The position numbers and the translations under genes are program-made. Below are positions 32,812 through 40,854 of a DNA stretch of 64,000 nt, piece by piece (within the stretch, counting starts at the first letter, position 1; each line of letters starts with the position of its first letter). Where the stretch lies: contig NZ_BOPO01000020.1 of the NCBI RefSeq assembly GCF_017312725.1, positions 1 through 64,000 of the forward strand, read 5' to 3'. The stretch is from Actinocatenispora comari (lineage in GTDB: Bacteria; Actinomycetota; Actinomycetes; Mycobacteriales; Micromonosporaceae). The notes beneath the pieces are model-generated. The model saw only the letters and a list, made by a program, of their open reading frames with translations, searched no databases and was not told the origin of the DNA.

Positions 32812-33756
32812 CTATCCGAGGCGCTGTAGCGCCGTCTCGATCAGGACCTCGACCCGGGCGGTCATCCCAGTCACCTCGACGGGGCGGCGCCCTGCGACCT
32901 GACCGCGGATCCACTTCGGCTGGCTGTCGCCATGGTGCAGCAGGGCATACAGGTCCCACCACGGATCGAGAGCCACCCCGGCGATCGACTCGTAGCGCGA
33001 TCGAAGCTGCTGCGACCACTCGGGCGAGTGGAGCGCCGCCAGGTACCGCCGGCAGTGCCCGAGGTCGATCGCGCGCGAGCCTCGGTGGATGCCGTTCCAG
33101 TCGGTCAGCCCGGTGATCCTCCCGCGCGACCACAGCATGTTGACCGGCAGGAAATCGCCGTGCAGGAACACGGCATCGTCCTTCGGCGGCGGCGCCGCCA
33201 TGGCAGCGAACGCCGCCTTCCACACGGCCGGCTTCCGTGCGCCGGCCGGCACCTGAAACCCGTCGAGAGGAGCGATCCAGGAATCCGTCCAGGGGTCGAA
33301 CGTCTTCGCGGGCAGGTCGAGGGAATGCAGCGACACGGCGATCTCCGCGATGCTCGTCAGCCACGACCGAGGGTCCGCCGGATCGAGGTGAACGTGCCCC
33401 GGCAACCGGGCCATCAGCAACGACGGCGCGCCGCCGGTCGATGCGCCGGCCACGTCGGTGGCCAGGATGCTCGGGACCGGGAGCCCGCTTCCCGCCACCA
33501 CACCGAGGTTGGCGATCTCCTTCGCCAGGGCCTCCTGCAGGCCGTGCCCGGCCGGGTACTGCCGGAGGACGACGAAGCGTCGCACTCCCCGTCGCTCGAC
33601 GGTCACCCGATGCACGGCGGAGCAGACGCCGCCGGTCAGTCGGCGGTAGCCGACGACGCGACTGCCCCGACCCATCGACGCGGCAACCCAGGAGAGGGTC
33701 TCCGCCGAAGGCCGACGCTGCCTGAACCCGCCGTCTCTCCAGTCGCCGTCGGTCAT
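32812..33756 (-). CDS. APH/choline-kinase-like phosphotransferase family protein
   Basis: 314-residue protein with the eukaryotic-kinase-like fold of aminoglycoside phosphotransferases. Visible elements are the nucleotide-side RRFVVLRQYP with the Glu-bearing helix, the catalytic loop AVFLHGDFLPVNMLW (HGD..P.N, Asp base and Asn metal ligand) and the ITGLTDWN metal-binding Asp. All key residues are intact, so kinase activity on a small molecule is plausible. ATG 33756 is chosen over an ATG 72 nt further out because the extra residues are not family-like. No antibiotic gene cluster is adjacent. Confidence 0.87.
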   Translation of the reverse strand: MTDGDWRDGGFRQRRPSAETLSWVAASMGRGSRVVGYRRLTGGVCSAVHRVTVERRGVRRFVVLRQYPAGHGLQEALAKEIANLGVVAGSGLPVPSILATDVAGASTGGAPSLLMARLPGHVHLDPADPRSWLTSIAEIAVSLHSLDLPAKTFDPWTDSWIAPLDGFQVPAGARKPAVWKAAFAAMAAPPPKDDAVFLHGDFLPVNMLWSRGRITGLTDWNGIHRGSRAIDLGHCRRYLAALHSPEWSQQLRSRYESIAGVALDPWWDLYALLHHGDSQPKWIRGQVAGRRPVEVTGMTARVEVLIETALQRLG

Positions 33757-33915
33757 GTGAGCGAGGCTATTCGGCGGGAACCCGCGGCGACAGCGGTTTC
33801 TCACCCGTGGAGGTGGTGACTGGACCACCGCGGACGATTCGCCATGGAGCAGGCGGGCGAGCTGGACGCAGCGGGGAGTCGCCGGCGTGCCGGCCGGCGG
33901 CTCCCCGGCCGGCCG

Positions 33916-34680
33916 CTACGGCCGCCGCGTGGGCAGCGAGAGGTAGAGGCGGGTGCCGTGCGGGCGGAAGCCGACCCGCTCGTAGACCCGGCGGGAGCCG
34001 TCGCCGGAGTACTCCAGCCACACCGATCCGGCTCCCTGGGCGAACATCGCCTCGGCCAGCGCCGCGGTCACCGCGGTCGCGACACCCCGCCCGCGACATG
34101 CGGGCCGCGTACCGACCCCGCCCAGCTCGGCGGTGTCCTCGGCCGTCGGGGTGCACGCCGCCCCACCGGCACAGCCGCCGTCGGCCGCCGGTACGAACCG
34201 CACCGCCCCGCCGTCCTCCTGCATGCGCCGCAGCCGGGCCACGCCCTCCGGCGAGGACGCGAAGCCGTCGCCGAACGCCTCACCGAGCGCGGCGTCCAGC
34301 GCCGCGTACTGCTCGTCGGTGACCGGTGTCTCCACCCGGGGAACCGACCCGGCCCGAGGAACCGTCAGCGTGTCCGGGACGCAGACGAGGTACTCGTGTA
34401 CCGCCTCGGTGGTGAAGCCCGCCGCGCGCAGCGCCGGCTCGACCTCGGGTGCGGCCTGCGGCGCGAACTCCAGCCGGGGCAGCAGACCGCGGTCCCGGAA
34501 CTGGGCGACCAGGCCGGCGACGTCGTCCGCGGTCGGCGCGGCGCCGGGCAGTGGCGTGGCGTAGTTGAGGTAGGGGCTGTCGGTGTCCGGGCTGAATCCG
34601 GCGACGAACCCGCCGGTCTCGACGACCAGCGGGCGGCGGCGAAGGTTGGCCACGGCGAAGCGTTGAATCTGGGTGTCCAT
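33916..34680 (-). CDS. GNAT family acetyltransferase
   Basis: 254-residue protein. The C-terminal half is a GNAT domain with the acetyl-CoA loop TRPACRGRGVATAVT and the YERVGFRPHGTRLYL end. The N-terminal half (FAVANLRRRPLVVETGGFVAGFSP) resembles the degenerate GNAT half that precedes many two-part acetyltransferases. GAGGTC upstream of ATG 34680 supports the start. It is followed on the same strand by the APH-like gene 160 bp on; function unknown. Confidence 0.85.
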   Translation of the reverse strand: MDTQIQRFAVANLRRRPLVVETGGFVAGFSPDTDSPYLNYATPLPGAAPTADDVAGLVAQFRDRGLLPRLEFAPQAAPEVEPALRAAGFTTEAVHEYLVCVPDTLTVPRAGSVPRVETPVTDEQYAALDAALGEAFGDGFASSPEGVARLRRMQEDGGAVRFVPAADGGCAGGAACTPTAEDTAELGGVGTRPACRGRGVATAVTAALAEAMFAQGAGSVWLEYSGDGSRRVYERVGFRPHGTRLYLSLPTRRP

Positions 34681-34985
34681 GATGGGTACTGACCTCACGA
34701 AGTCTCGAACGAAGCCCCGACGGCGCGGGGCAGGAGAGAACGGCGGTGTGCGAGACACCGCATCGTGGGGCCGCCGCGGAAGGGCTGGCAGTGCGGCTGC
34801 TGCAGGGCAGCCGTTCAGTGCCGGCGGCGGCCGCTGGGGCGCGCCGAGTTCATGGGCTTCGTTCCTCACCGTGAGCGCGTCTGCGTGCTGGCAGAGCGCC
34901 GGTCAGCATGCCAGGTCGGCCGGCTCGCGACAACCGGTTATCGGAGCCGATGCGGCGGTCACCGCAGCAGAGCGGGGCCCGGCGA
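34681..34985. other. 305-bp intergenic region without a gene
   Basis: Between the MFS exporter and the GNAT gene, both minus strand. Open frames here are short and compositionally typical of non-coding GC-rich DNA. I see no start with a ribosome site and family-like protein, no RNA gene and no convincing hairpin. It probably carries the GNAT gene promoter. Confidence 0.5.
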
Positions 34986-36356
34986 TCATCTCGACCCGCG
35001 CTCGGCCGGCGCCTCGGGGGCCCGTTGCCGCGCGCGGGTGCGGTTCCGCGCCATGGCGCTGGCCAGGCCGAGCAGGCAGACCGCCGCCGCGATCAGGAAC
35101 GGTACGGCCGGCGTGCGTGGCGTCAGGATGGCGGCGGCGCTCGCGGCGGCGACGGTGGCGCCGATCTGGCGGGTGGCATTGAGGATGCCGCCGACCGCGC
35201 CGGCCGCGTCCGGTCCGGCGTTCTCGACCGCGTAGCCGACCAGCGCCGGCAACGTCCAGGACACGCCGAGCCCACACAGCAGCAGCCCGACGCCCAGCAG
35301 TACGGCATGGTCGCCGGTCACCGCGGCCGCGGCCAGGCACAGCCCGACCGGGAAGGCGGCGAACCCCAGCCGGATCGGCACCACCGGCCCGTACCCGGCC
35401 GCGAGCCGCCCGGTCAGCAGCGGGTTGACGGCCACCAGCAGCGTCATCGGCAACAGGACGATCCCCGTCCGGGTCGGGCTTGCCGACAGCAGCAGCGGGA
35501 TCGAGAAGATCACCGTGGTCAGTGCGTAGTTCACCGCCGCGGCCCAGCCGAACGCGGTCCACACCGGACGGTTGCGTCGCAGCGGACCCGGGATCAGCGG
35601 CGCCGCCGCGGCCCGGTCGACCAGCGCCGTGCCGTACGCGAGGGCCAGCGCGATCAGGCCGAACAGCACGGTCTGCGGCCACGAGCGTTGCCCGGCCCGG
35701 GTGATCGCGAGGGTCGCGGTGGCCAGCGTCGCGGCCAGCCCGAGGTGGGGCAGCCACGAGATCGCCCGGTCCCGCCGCGCCGTGGCGACCCGCGACCGGC
35801 ACAGCACCAGTACGACCAGCGCCAGCGGCGCGTTGAGCACGAACACCGCACGCCAGCCGGACAGCCCGATCAGCCACCCGCCCAGTACGGGGCCGGCCGC
35901 CATCGCGGCGCCGCTGATCGCCGCCCAGGCGCTGATCGCCCGGCCGCGAGAGCGCGGCTGCGGGTACAGGTGGGCGATCACCGCGAGCGAGCTGGGGATG
36001 ATCGCCGCAGCGAACAGCCCCAACAGCGCCCGGAACACCAGCAGCGCGGCGAGATCGGGCGAGCACGCGCATGCCAGCGAGGCGGCGCCGAAGCCGGCCA
36101 CCCCGACCACGAAGACCCGGTGCCCGCCCAGCCGGTCGGCCAGGCTGCCGCCCAGCACGAGCGCGGCGGCCAGCGCCATGGTGTAGATCGTGGTTGCCCA
36201 GCCGACGCCGACGACGCCGGTGTGCAGCGAGGTCATGATGCTGCGCTCGGCCACGGCGAGCACCGTGGTGTCCAGCAACACCATGAAGTACGCCAGGGAC
36301 AGCCCGAGCAGTTGCGGGGTCCGGGAACGCGAAGCGGGAACGGCGGGTGCGGACAC
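34986..36356 (-). CDS. DHA2-type (14-TM) MFS exporter
   Basis: 456-residue drug:H+ antiporter-like transporter. The first helix and its loop contain LLDTTVLAVA, the DHA2 motif (LDxTIVNVALP-like). GGSLADRLGGHRVFVVG is MFS motif A, and the R-G-R-A segment after SLAVIAHLYPQPRSRGRA and WRAVFVLNAPL is motif C/D-like. About 13-14 hydrophobic helices are readable. GTG 36356 follows AAGGAG by 5 nt. It is divergent from a LysR gene whose T-N11-A box lies between them. Substrate unknown; efflux is likely. Confidence 0.92.
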   Translation of the reverse strand: MSAPAVPASRSRTPQLLGLSLAYFMVLLDTTVLAVAERSIMTSLHTGVVGVGWATTIYTMALAAALVLGGSLADRLGGHRVFVVGVAGFGAASLACACSPDLAALLVFRALLGLFAAAIIPSSLAVIAHLYPQPRSRGRAISAWAAISGAAMAAGPVLGGWLIGLSGWRAVFVLNAPLALVVLVLCRSRVATARRDRAISWLPHLGLAATLATATLAITRAGQRSWPQTVLFGLIALALAYGTALVDRAAAAPLIPGPLRRNRPVWTAFGWAAAVNYALTTVIFSIPLLLSASPTRTGIVLLPMTLLVAVNPLLTGRLAAGYGPVVPIRLGFAAFPVGLCLAAAAVTGDHAVLLGVGLLLCGLGVSWTLPALVGYAVENAGPDAAGAVGGILNATRQIGATVAAASAAAILTPRTPAVPFLIAAAVCLLGLASAMARNRTRARQRAPEAPAERGSR

Positions 36357-36441
36357 GACTCTCCTTGCACCGACGGTGACGGGACCTCGCCCCACGCTGC
36401 GCCCGTACGCCGTCCGGCTCGACCGGCCCGGCCGCATCCCC

Positions 36442-36458
36442 GTTCGGAGAATCCGAAC
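36442..36458. promoter_or_regulatory. LysR box between MFS and lysR genes
   Basis: GTTCGGA (36442-36448) and TCCGAAC (36452-36458) are exact reverse complements around GAA. The inner spacing gives T(36444)-N11-A(36456), the LysR rule. It is 19 nt before the lysR-type start and 85 nt before the divergent exporter start. Confidence 0.65.
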
Positions 36459-36477
36459 ACCTGCCTACGCTGGGCGG

Positions 36478-37356
36478 GTGGACCTGGACCAACTGCGCAC
36501 CGCCCTGGCGCTGCTGCGGCACCGCACCATCAACCGCACGGCCGCGGCCGAGGGCCTCGCGCCGTCGTCGGTGTCCGACCGCATCCGCCGGCTGGAGGCC
36601 GAACTCGGCGCACCGCTGTTCTCCCGCGACCACACCGGCATGCACCCCACCACCGCCGGCAGCGCCTATCTGCGGGCCGCGGCCAGCGCCCTGGTGGCAC
36701 TCGACGCCGCCGCTGAGCACCTGCACGCCGCACCGGGACTGGTCGTCGGCGCGCAGGCGTCGGTCGCCGACGAACTGCTCCCCGCGGTACTCGACGAGCT
36801 GCGCCGAAGCCACCCCGACCTGCAGGTGGGGCTTCGGCCCGATCCCGACCGCGGGCGGGTGTTGGCCGCGCTCGACGGCGGCGAGATCGACGCCGCGGTG
36901 CTGCTCGACACCGGTGCGCACGTCGGCGATCTCGGCTTCCCGCCGCCGGAGCCGACGCTGGACCATCTCGACCTGCGTGCCGTACCGATGAGCATCGTCG
37001 CGCAACCACGGCATCCGCTGGTCGGGCGGTCGGTGCGCATGGACGAGATCCGGCGCACCGGCGGACTGCTCGGCCGCGAACCCGGCTGCTCGTTCTGGAT
37101 GGCCACCCGGCGCTGGCTCGGCCCCGACGTCGACCTCACCGCCGTGGGCGGATTGGCCCAGGTACGCGACTGGGTCGCCACCGGCCGAGGCATCGCGCTG
37201 CTGCCGCACTTCGCCGTCCGGGCAGACCTCGACGCCGGCCGCCTCGCCGCGCTGGACGTGCCGGTACCGCCGTTGCAGTTGCGGCTGATCTGGCGGCACG
37301 ACGACGACGCGACCGACCGGCTCCGCCCGCTGCTCTACGCGCTGACCCGGGCGTGA
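36478..37356 (+). CDS. LysR family transcriptional regulator
   Basis: 292-residue LysR protein. The winged helix-turn-helix is LRTALALLRHRTINRTAAAE followed by GLAPSSVSDRIRRLEAELG (residues ~5-45). The effector domain starts GLVVGAQASVADELLPAVL. GTG 36478 gives the usual VDLDQLRTA start. It lacks the commonest N-terminal FVAVAE form but keeps the fold. Divergent from a DHA2 exporter with a T-N11-A box between, so it probably turns on efflux when a ligand binds. Confidence 0.92.
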   Translation: MDLDQLRTALALLRHRTINRTAAAEGLAPSSVSDRIRRLEAELGAPLFSRDHTGMHPTTAGSAYLRAAASALVALDAAAEHLHAAPGLVVGAQASVADELLPAVLDELRRSHPDLQVGLRPDPDRGRVLAALDGGEIDAAVLLDTGAHVGDLGFPPPEPTLDHLDLRAVPMSIVAQPRHPLVGRSVRMDEIRRTGGLLGREPGCSFWMATRRWLGPDVDLTAVGGLAQVRDWVATGRGIALLPHFAVRADLDAGRLAALDVPVPPLQLRLIWRHDDDATDRLRPLLYALTRA

Positions 37357-37471
37357 CCGTCGGATCCCTGCTCGCCAGGGCCTGTCCCGCTGGGTACGAT
37401 CGCGGTTTCGCTGCGGGGCGTGAGCGCCCCTCGGCCACACGATGTCCCCGGTTCGAGAGTGGGTTTGGTTC

Positions 37472-37852
37472 ATGGCGGCGCGTATCGGTGAACTCGTCCT
37501 CGGTTGCCGCGACCCCCAGCTGCTGGCGCGGTTCTGGTGCGAGGTGCTCGACTTCGTCGTGCTCGACCAGGAGGACGACGGCACCCTGGAGATCGGTCCG
37601 CGCGAGGGATGGGGCGGCCCGCAGGCCACGATCATCCTCAGCTACCGGGACGAGCCGGAGCCGGGCAAGTCGCGGCTGCACATCGACCTCAACCCCACCG
37701 ACCGCGACCAGGACGCCGAACTGGAACGCCTGCTGAAGCTCGGCGCTCGCCCGGCCGAAATCGGCCAGACCGGCGAGGAGCCGTGGCACGTGCTGGTCGA
37801 CCCGGAGGGCAACGAGTTCTGCCTGCTGCGCGCCCGCATCGACCCGGTCTGA
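37472..37852 (+). CDS. VOC superfamily protein (glyoxalase-like)
   Basis: 126-residue VOC domain protein. It begins ARIGELVLGCRDPQLLARFW, contains RLHIDLNPTDRDQDAELERLLKLG and ends in the family pattern WHVLVDPEGNEFCLLR. The length and pattern fit the Glyoxalase_6 group, mostly of unknown function. The ATG at 37472 matches the domain start; an in-frame ATG at 37442 adds residues without similarity. It stands alone and converges with a zinc-ribbon-like gene. Confidence 0.85.
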   Translation: MAARIGELVLGCRDPQLLARFWCEVLDFVVLDQEDDGTLEIGPREGWGGPQATIILSYRDEPEPGKSRLHIDLNPTDRDQDAELERLLKLGARPAEIGQTGEEPWHVLVDPEGNEFCLLRARIDPV

Positions 37853-37894
37853 GCTCGAACCCGGCGTCCCGGGCCCGCTCGTCGGCCGGGCGGC

Positions 37895-38434
37895 TCAGGC
37901 GGGCTTGCTGGCCAGCGTCGCGCGCAGCCGGTCGATCGTGCGCAGGATCTCGGCTCGGTTGCTCGCCGACTTCAACCACGTCGGCAACCTGGCCACCAAC
38001 GTCTGCCCGCCCACCGGCCCGCGCTCTCGCAGGTGCGCGCCGACGTAGCCGGCCAGGATGTCCAGGTGGGGTTGGTTGAACGCCCACAGCGTCCGACCGC
38101 CGCAACAGTCGGCGCGCAGCCACAGCGGCAGGTGAAAGAACGGATCGAGCCCGCAGCCCCAGTGCGAGGCGAAGCCGGTGGCATCGCCGGGCCAGTCACG
38201 GACGTGCCCACAGCCACCGCACACCAGCCGGCGCGGCCACGCGGTCGAGTACCGGCCCCGCGGCTCCTCGGTGGGTCGCGGAGCCACCTCGGCTCGGTCC
38301 CGACAGGACGGGCAGACCACCTGGATCGGCTGCTCCGCCAACGCGTACAGCGACACGCCGGGATCGGTGAACCGGCTCGACGATCGATCGGCATCCACCC
38401 GGCCATTGTGACCGGCGCCGGTTCCGCGACGCAT
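37895..38434 (-). CDS. Zinc-ribbon-containing hypothetical protein
   Basis: 179-residue protein with four paired cysteines in the N-terminal half (VVCPSCRDRA and LVCGGCGHVRDW), a zinc-ribbon arrangement. A helical C-terminal half (LRADCCGGRTLWAFNQPHLDILAGYVGAHLRER, read as parts) follows and ends EILRTIDRLRATLASKPA. The family is common in actinomycetes without known function; the Cys pairs argue for metal binding. ATG 38434 and GTG 38398 are both possible starts. It is third in line after the MerR and small Cys-rich genes. Confidence 0.7.
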   Translation of the reverse strand: MRRGTGAGHNGRVDADRSSSRFTDPGVSLYALAEQPIQVVCPSCRDRAEVAPRPTEEPRGRYSTAWPRRLVCGGCGHVRDWPGDATGFASHWGCGLDPFFHLPLWLRADCCGGRTLWAFNQPHLDILAGYVGAHLRERGPVGGQTLVARLPTWLKSASNRAEILRTIDRLRATLASKPA

Positions 38435-38494
38435 CCCGGTTCCGCCTGCCGCAGCGCGTGCCGGCGGGCGAACGTCTCCGGCCCGGCGGGGCCG

Positions 38495-38734
38495 CTACGC
38501 GTACGCCGGCTGCGGTGGCTCGGCGTCGCTGCGGGCGAGCGCGCAGGCGCGGCAGCGATGGGGGCCGGTGGGGCGGGCTGCGGCCAGGTCCCAGCCGTCG
38601 GATTCGGCGACCGCACGCAACAGATCCCAGTCGTAGCAACTGTCGTCGGTACACGCCAGGCGGCAGCGGCACCCGTCGCAGATCAGCTCGTAGTACGGCT
38701 GCCCGTCCTCGTCGTGGTAGACACGTCGGCTCAT
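38495..38734 (-). CDS. Small Cys-rich protein, possibly zinc-binding
   Basis: 79 residues with seven cysteines or near pairs: LICDGCRCRLAC, then DDSCYDWD, and HRCRACAL near the end. CxxC spacings suggest one or two zinc sites. No family recognised. Its ATG overlaps the MerR stop by 4 nt (ATGA), so it is translationally coupled to the regulator. It may be a stress-linked accessory protein, by position only. Confidence 0.75.
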   Translation of the reverse strand: MSRRVYHDEDGQPYYELICDGCRCRLACTDDSCYDWDLLRAVAESDGWDLAAARPTGPHRCRACALARSDAEPPQPAYA

Positions 38735-39126
38735 CGATCACCCATCTCCCCGCGGTCGTGGCCCCGCCGGCGCCCGCCGGCGGCCTGTCGTTCGGAACTG
38801 TCCTGGAGCTGTTGGTGCAGGGCGGCGATCTCGGCCCGGGCGTAGGCCAGCTCGACCTGCAGGGTCACGATGCGGCACGCGGCGTCCATCGACAGTCCCT
38901 CGTCCACCAGCACCCGCGCCTGGCTGGCCAGGCCGAGGTCGTACTGGCTGTAGCGGCGATGCCCGCCCGTGGAGCGCCCCGGATCCAGCAGCCCGTTGGC
39001 GCCCAGCTGGCGGAGAAACGCCTGGCTGACCCCCAGCAGCTCGGCGGCGGTGCCGATCGTGAACGCCGGCGTTCGCGTCCCGATCAACTCGGGTGACCCG
39101 AAGCCGCTCGTGTTGTCTGCGATCAC
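38731..39126 (-). CDS. MerR family regulator next to hsp20
   Basis: 131-residue MerR-type protein. The helix-turn-helix is FTIGTAAELLGVSQAFLRQLGANGLL, then the MerR wing TGGHRRYSQYDL, followed by a coiled-coil dimerisation helix (ACRIVTLQVELAYARAEIAALHQQL, shortened). The GTG at 39126 is preceded by AAAGGTGG; the ATG at 39162 falls inside a large hairpin and is unlikely. HspR-type MerR repressors control heat-shock genes in actinomycetes, and hsp20 lies directly upstream on the same strand, so this may be its regulator. Confidence 0.85.
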   Translation of the reverse strand: MIADNTSGFGSPELIGTRTPAFTIGTAAELLGVSQAFLRQLGANGLLDPGRSTGGHRRYSQYDLGLASQARVLVDEGLSMDAACRIVTLQVELAYARAEIAALHQQLQDSSERQAAGGRRRGHDRGEMGDR

Positions 39127-39152
39127 CGACCGCCACCTTTCTGGCCTTGCTT

Positions 39153-39196
39153 GGTTGCCCACCTGGCTGGGAGACGACCCAGCGAGGTGGGCAACC
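39153..39196. terminator. 19-bp hairpin between hsp20 and merR
   Basis: 39153-39171 and 39178-39196 are reverse complements with one mismatch, starting GGTTGCCCACCT and ending AGGTGGGCAACC. Loop AGACGA is 6 nt. It lies downstream of hsp20 and just ahead of the merR start on the minus strand. It could terminate or attenuate hsp20 transcription, or hide the merR ribosome site in a folded mRNA. Confidence 0.65.
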
Positions 39197-39317
39197 GGTC
39201 ACGAGAGAGCCCTCGGAATCGATCCGTCGCAGGGCATCACCTCCCCGTACGGCCGTGCTCGGCGCCGGCGCGCACCCTGTCCGGGTGGCCCCGTCGAGGG
39301 GCGAGGGCAGGACGCGG

Positions 39318-39755
39318 TCAGCCGGCTTCGATCACCTTGCGGTCCCCGCCGGTGGCCCGTGCGATCGGGATCCGGCGCGGCTTGGCATGCTCGGCGACCG
39401 GGATCGTCACCGTCAACACCCCGTTGCGGTAGTCAGCCGAGACGCTCTCCACATCGAGCCCGTCGCCGAGCACCATCTGCCGGGCGAAGGTCCCCACCGG
39501 GCGCTCGCGCATCAGGAACTCGGCGCCCTTCGGCGCATCCGTCTCGCGCCGCGCCCGCACCGTCAGCGTGTTGTTCTCTGCCGTGATCTCCAACGAGTCC
39601 TCGTCGATTCCGGGCAGATCCATCCGCACCTGGTACGCGTCTCCGGACTTGAAGGCGTCCATCGCCGCCCAGCGGGGCCGCCGGGACGGCTCGTCCAACC
39701 AGCCGTTGGCGAACTGCTCGATCTCCCGGAACGGATCGAATCGCACCATGCTCAT
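39318..39755 (-). CDS. Hsp20/alpha-crystallin small heat-shock protein
   Basis: 145-residue chaperone. The N-terminal FDPFREIEQFANGW precedes the alpha-crystallin domain from DAYQVRMDLPGIDEDSLEITAENNTLTVRARR (split here), the LVGTFARQM-like PVGTFARQM segment and the terminal GVLTVTIPVAE; RRIPIA resembles the I-x-I/V tail motif. It protects proteins from aggregation without ATP. ATG 39755 has GGAG 9 nt upstream. It sits upstream of a MerR regulator with a large hairpin between them. No HAIR or CIRCE element was seen upstream. Confidence 0.94.
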   Translation of the reverse strand: MSMVRFDPFREIEQFANGWLDEPSRRPRWAAMDAFKSGDAYQVRMDLPGIDEDSLEITAENNTLTVRARRETDAPKGAEFLMRERPVGTFARQMVLGDGLDVESVSADYRNGVLTVTIPVAEHAKPRRIPIARATGGDRKVIEAG

Positions 39756-40161
39756 CAACCATCACTCCTGCAACGATCAACAAACACCACAAGAACGGAT
39801 CTGGCCGGCACTCAGGCCAGCCTCATCGGCCCTGCGGGCCACGGGCGCTGCCCACCGCGCCCGAACCAGCCCCAGCGGCCGCGACGACGTGGCCACCACC
39901 GGCCACGGGCCACTCGGCCACGGGTCGCCGACATCGACACTCACCTCCACAGCGACAAACCACCCCTGACTGCGAGGGGAAACCTGTAGTGGCGAGACCA
40001 ATTTTAGCGAACCGACGGACGTCGTCAAGCCGATCCGGCCGGCCGTCGGGCAGCGTGGAAATGGGCGGGCGACCGACACCGCCGTGCCGCGATGCGTTGC
40101 CTGCCAGCGGTTGCCGGTACCGGCGTGTCCGCGAGATCTCCGACCGCCGGCGACGTGCGTC
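39756..40161. other. 406-bp intergenic region upstream of hsp20
   Basis: Between hsp20 (minus) and a TetR gene (minus). Two small hairpins are visible: CTGGCC...GGCCAG near 39804-39822 and CCCCT (39963-39967) with AGGGG (39975-39979). AT-rich CCAATTTTAG near 40000 is out of character and may be the hsp20 promoter. No open frame has both a ribosome site and family resemblance. Confidence 0.45.
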
Positions 40162-40785
40162 TCAGGCCGTGGTGGGTGCCGGCAGGACCAGCCGGACGAG
40201 CCGCCCGATCTCGTCGAGGTCGACGTCGGTGGCCAGGCTGGCCTCGTCGGGCCGCGCGTCCACTGGGCGGTCGAGGCCGAACAACAGGCGGGGCAGTCGC
40301 GGGTGGACGACGAGTCCGATCAGCTCGTCGGCCATCGGCCCGGCCGTCTCGCTGGTCTGCCCCCAGCCGTCGACCAGGTACGCCGCCAGCTCGCGGGACG
40401 TGGTCCCGAACACGACGTCGTACAGGCCGGCTGCCAGCTCCGGCAGCCGGTCGGCCTCGGCGATACCCAGCCGCAGCATCCTGCCGACCGACGACCACCG
40501 CAGCAGCTGGACCAGGCGCCCGCAGTAGCGCGCCACCGCGTCGACCGGCTGTTCGGCGTACTCGGCGGGCGTGCGCATCCGCTCGCCGAACAGAGCGCGG
40601 GTGCGCTCGACGACGGCCTGGAACAGCGCGTCCTTGGTCGGGAAGTGCGCGTAGAGGGAACGCTTCGAGGTTTCCGCGCGTGCCGCGATCGCGTCCATGG
40701 AGGTCCGCTCGAAGCCGTCCTCGAGGAACGCGGTCTTCGCCGTGTCGAGGATGTGCTCGCGCAGAACTTCACCGCGTCGGGCCAT
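40162..40785 (-). CDS. TetR family regulator
   Basis: 207-residue repressor. The helix-turn-helix is ILDTAKTAFLEDGFERTSMDAIA then ARAETSKRSLYAHFPTKDAL (about residues 10-52). The C-terminal half is a standard TetR_C type. ATG 40785 follows GAGGTGG; the frame extends 51 nt further 5' but through the operator. Divergent from an NmrA-like and amidohydrolase unit; the inverted repeat in the gap is its likely site. Confidence 0.92.
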   Translation of the reverse strand: MARRGEVLREHILDTAKTAFLEDGFERTSMDAIAARAETSKRSLYAHFPTKDALFQAVVERTRALFGERMRTPAEYAEQPVDAVARYCGRLVQLLRWSSVGRMLRLGIAEADRLPELAAGLYDVVFGTTSRELAAYLVDGWGQTSETAGPMADELIGLVVHPRLPRLLFGLDRPVDARPDEASLATDVDLDEIGRLVRLVLPAPTTA

Positions 40786-40798
40786 GGCGTCCACCTCA

Positions 40799-40825
40799 AA
40801 GTATACGGTACAGTCGAGTTTACTT
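40799..40825. promoter_or_regulatory. TetR operator candidate
   Basis: AAGTATAC (40799-40806) and GTTTACTT (40818-40825) are reverse complements with one mismatch and an 11-nt spacer. The site lies 14 nt before the tetR-type start and 30 nt before the NmrA-like start, suiting control of both. Confidence 0.6.
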
Positions 40826-40854
40826 CCGTCGCGCACTGATCGGAGTCATCATCC

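Noticed and set aside
37442-37471. Longer start for the VOC protein at 37442
   Set aside because: The added ten residues do not fit the VOC domain and there is no better ribosome site.
34903-37635. 910-residue minus-strand frame overlapping the MFS and LysR genes
   Set aside because: Its product is Arg/Gly-rich and lies in shadow frames of two well-supported genes.
39093-39989. Plus-strand frame across the MerR-Hsp20 region
   Set aside because: Overlaps the hsp20 gene in antisense and includes the 19-bp hairpin; no family likeness.
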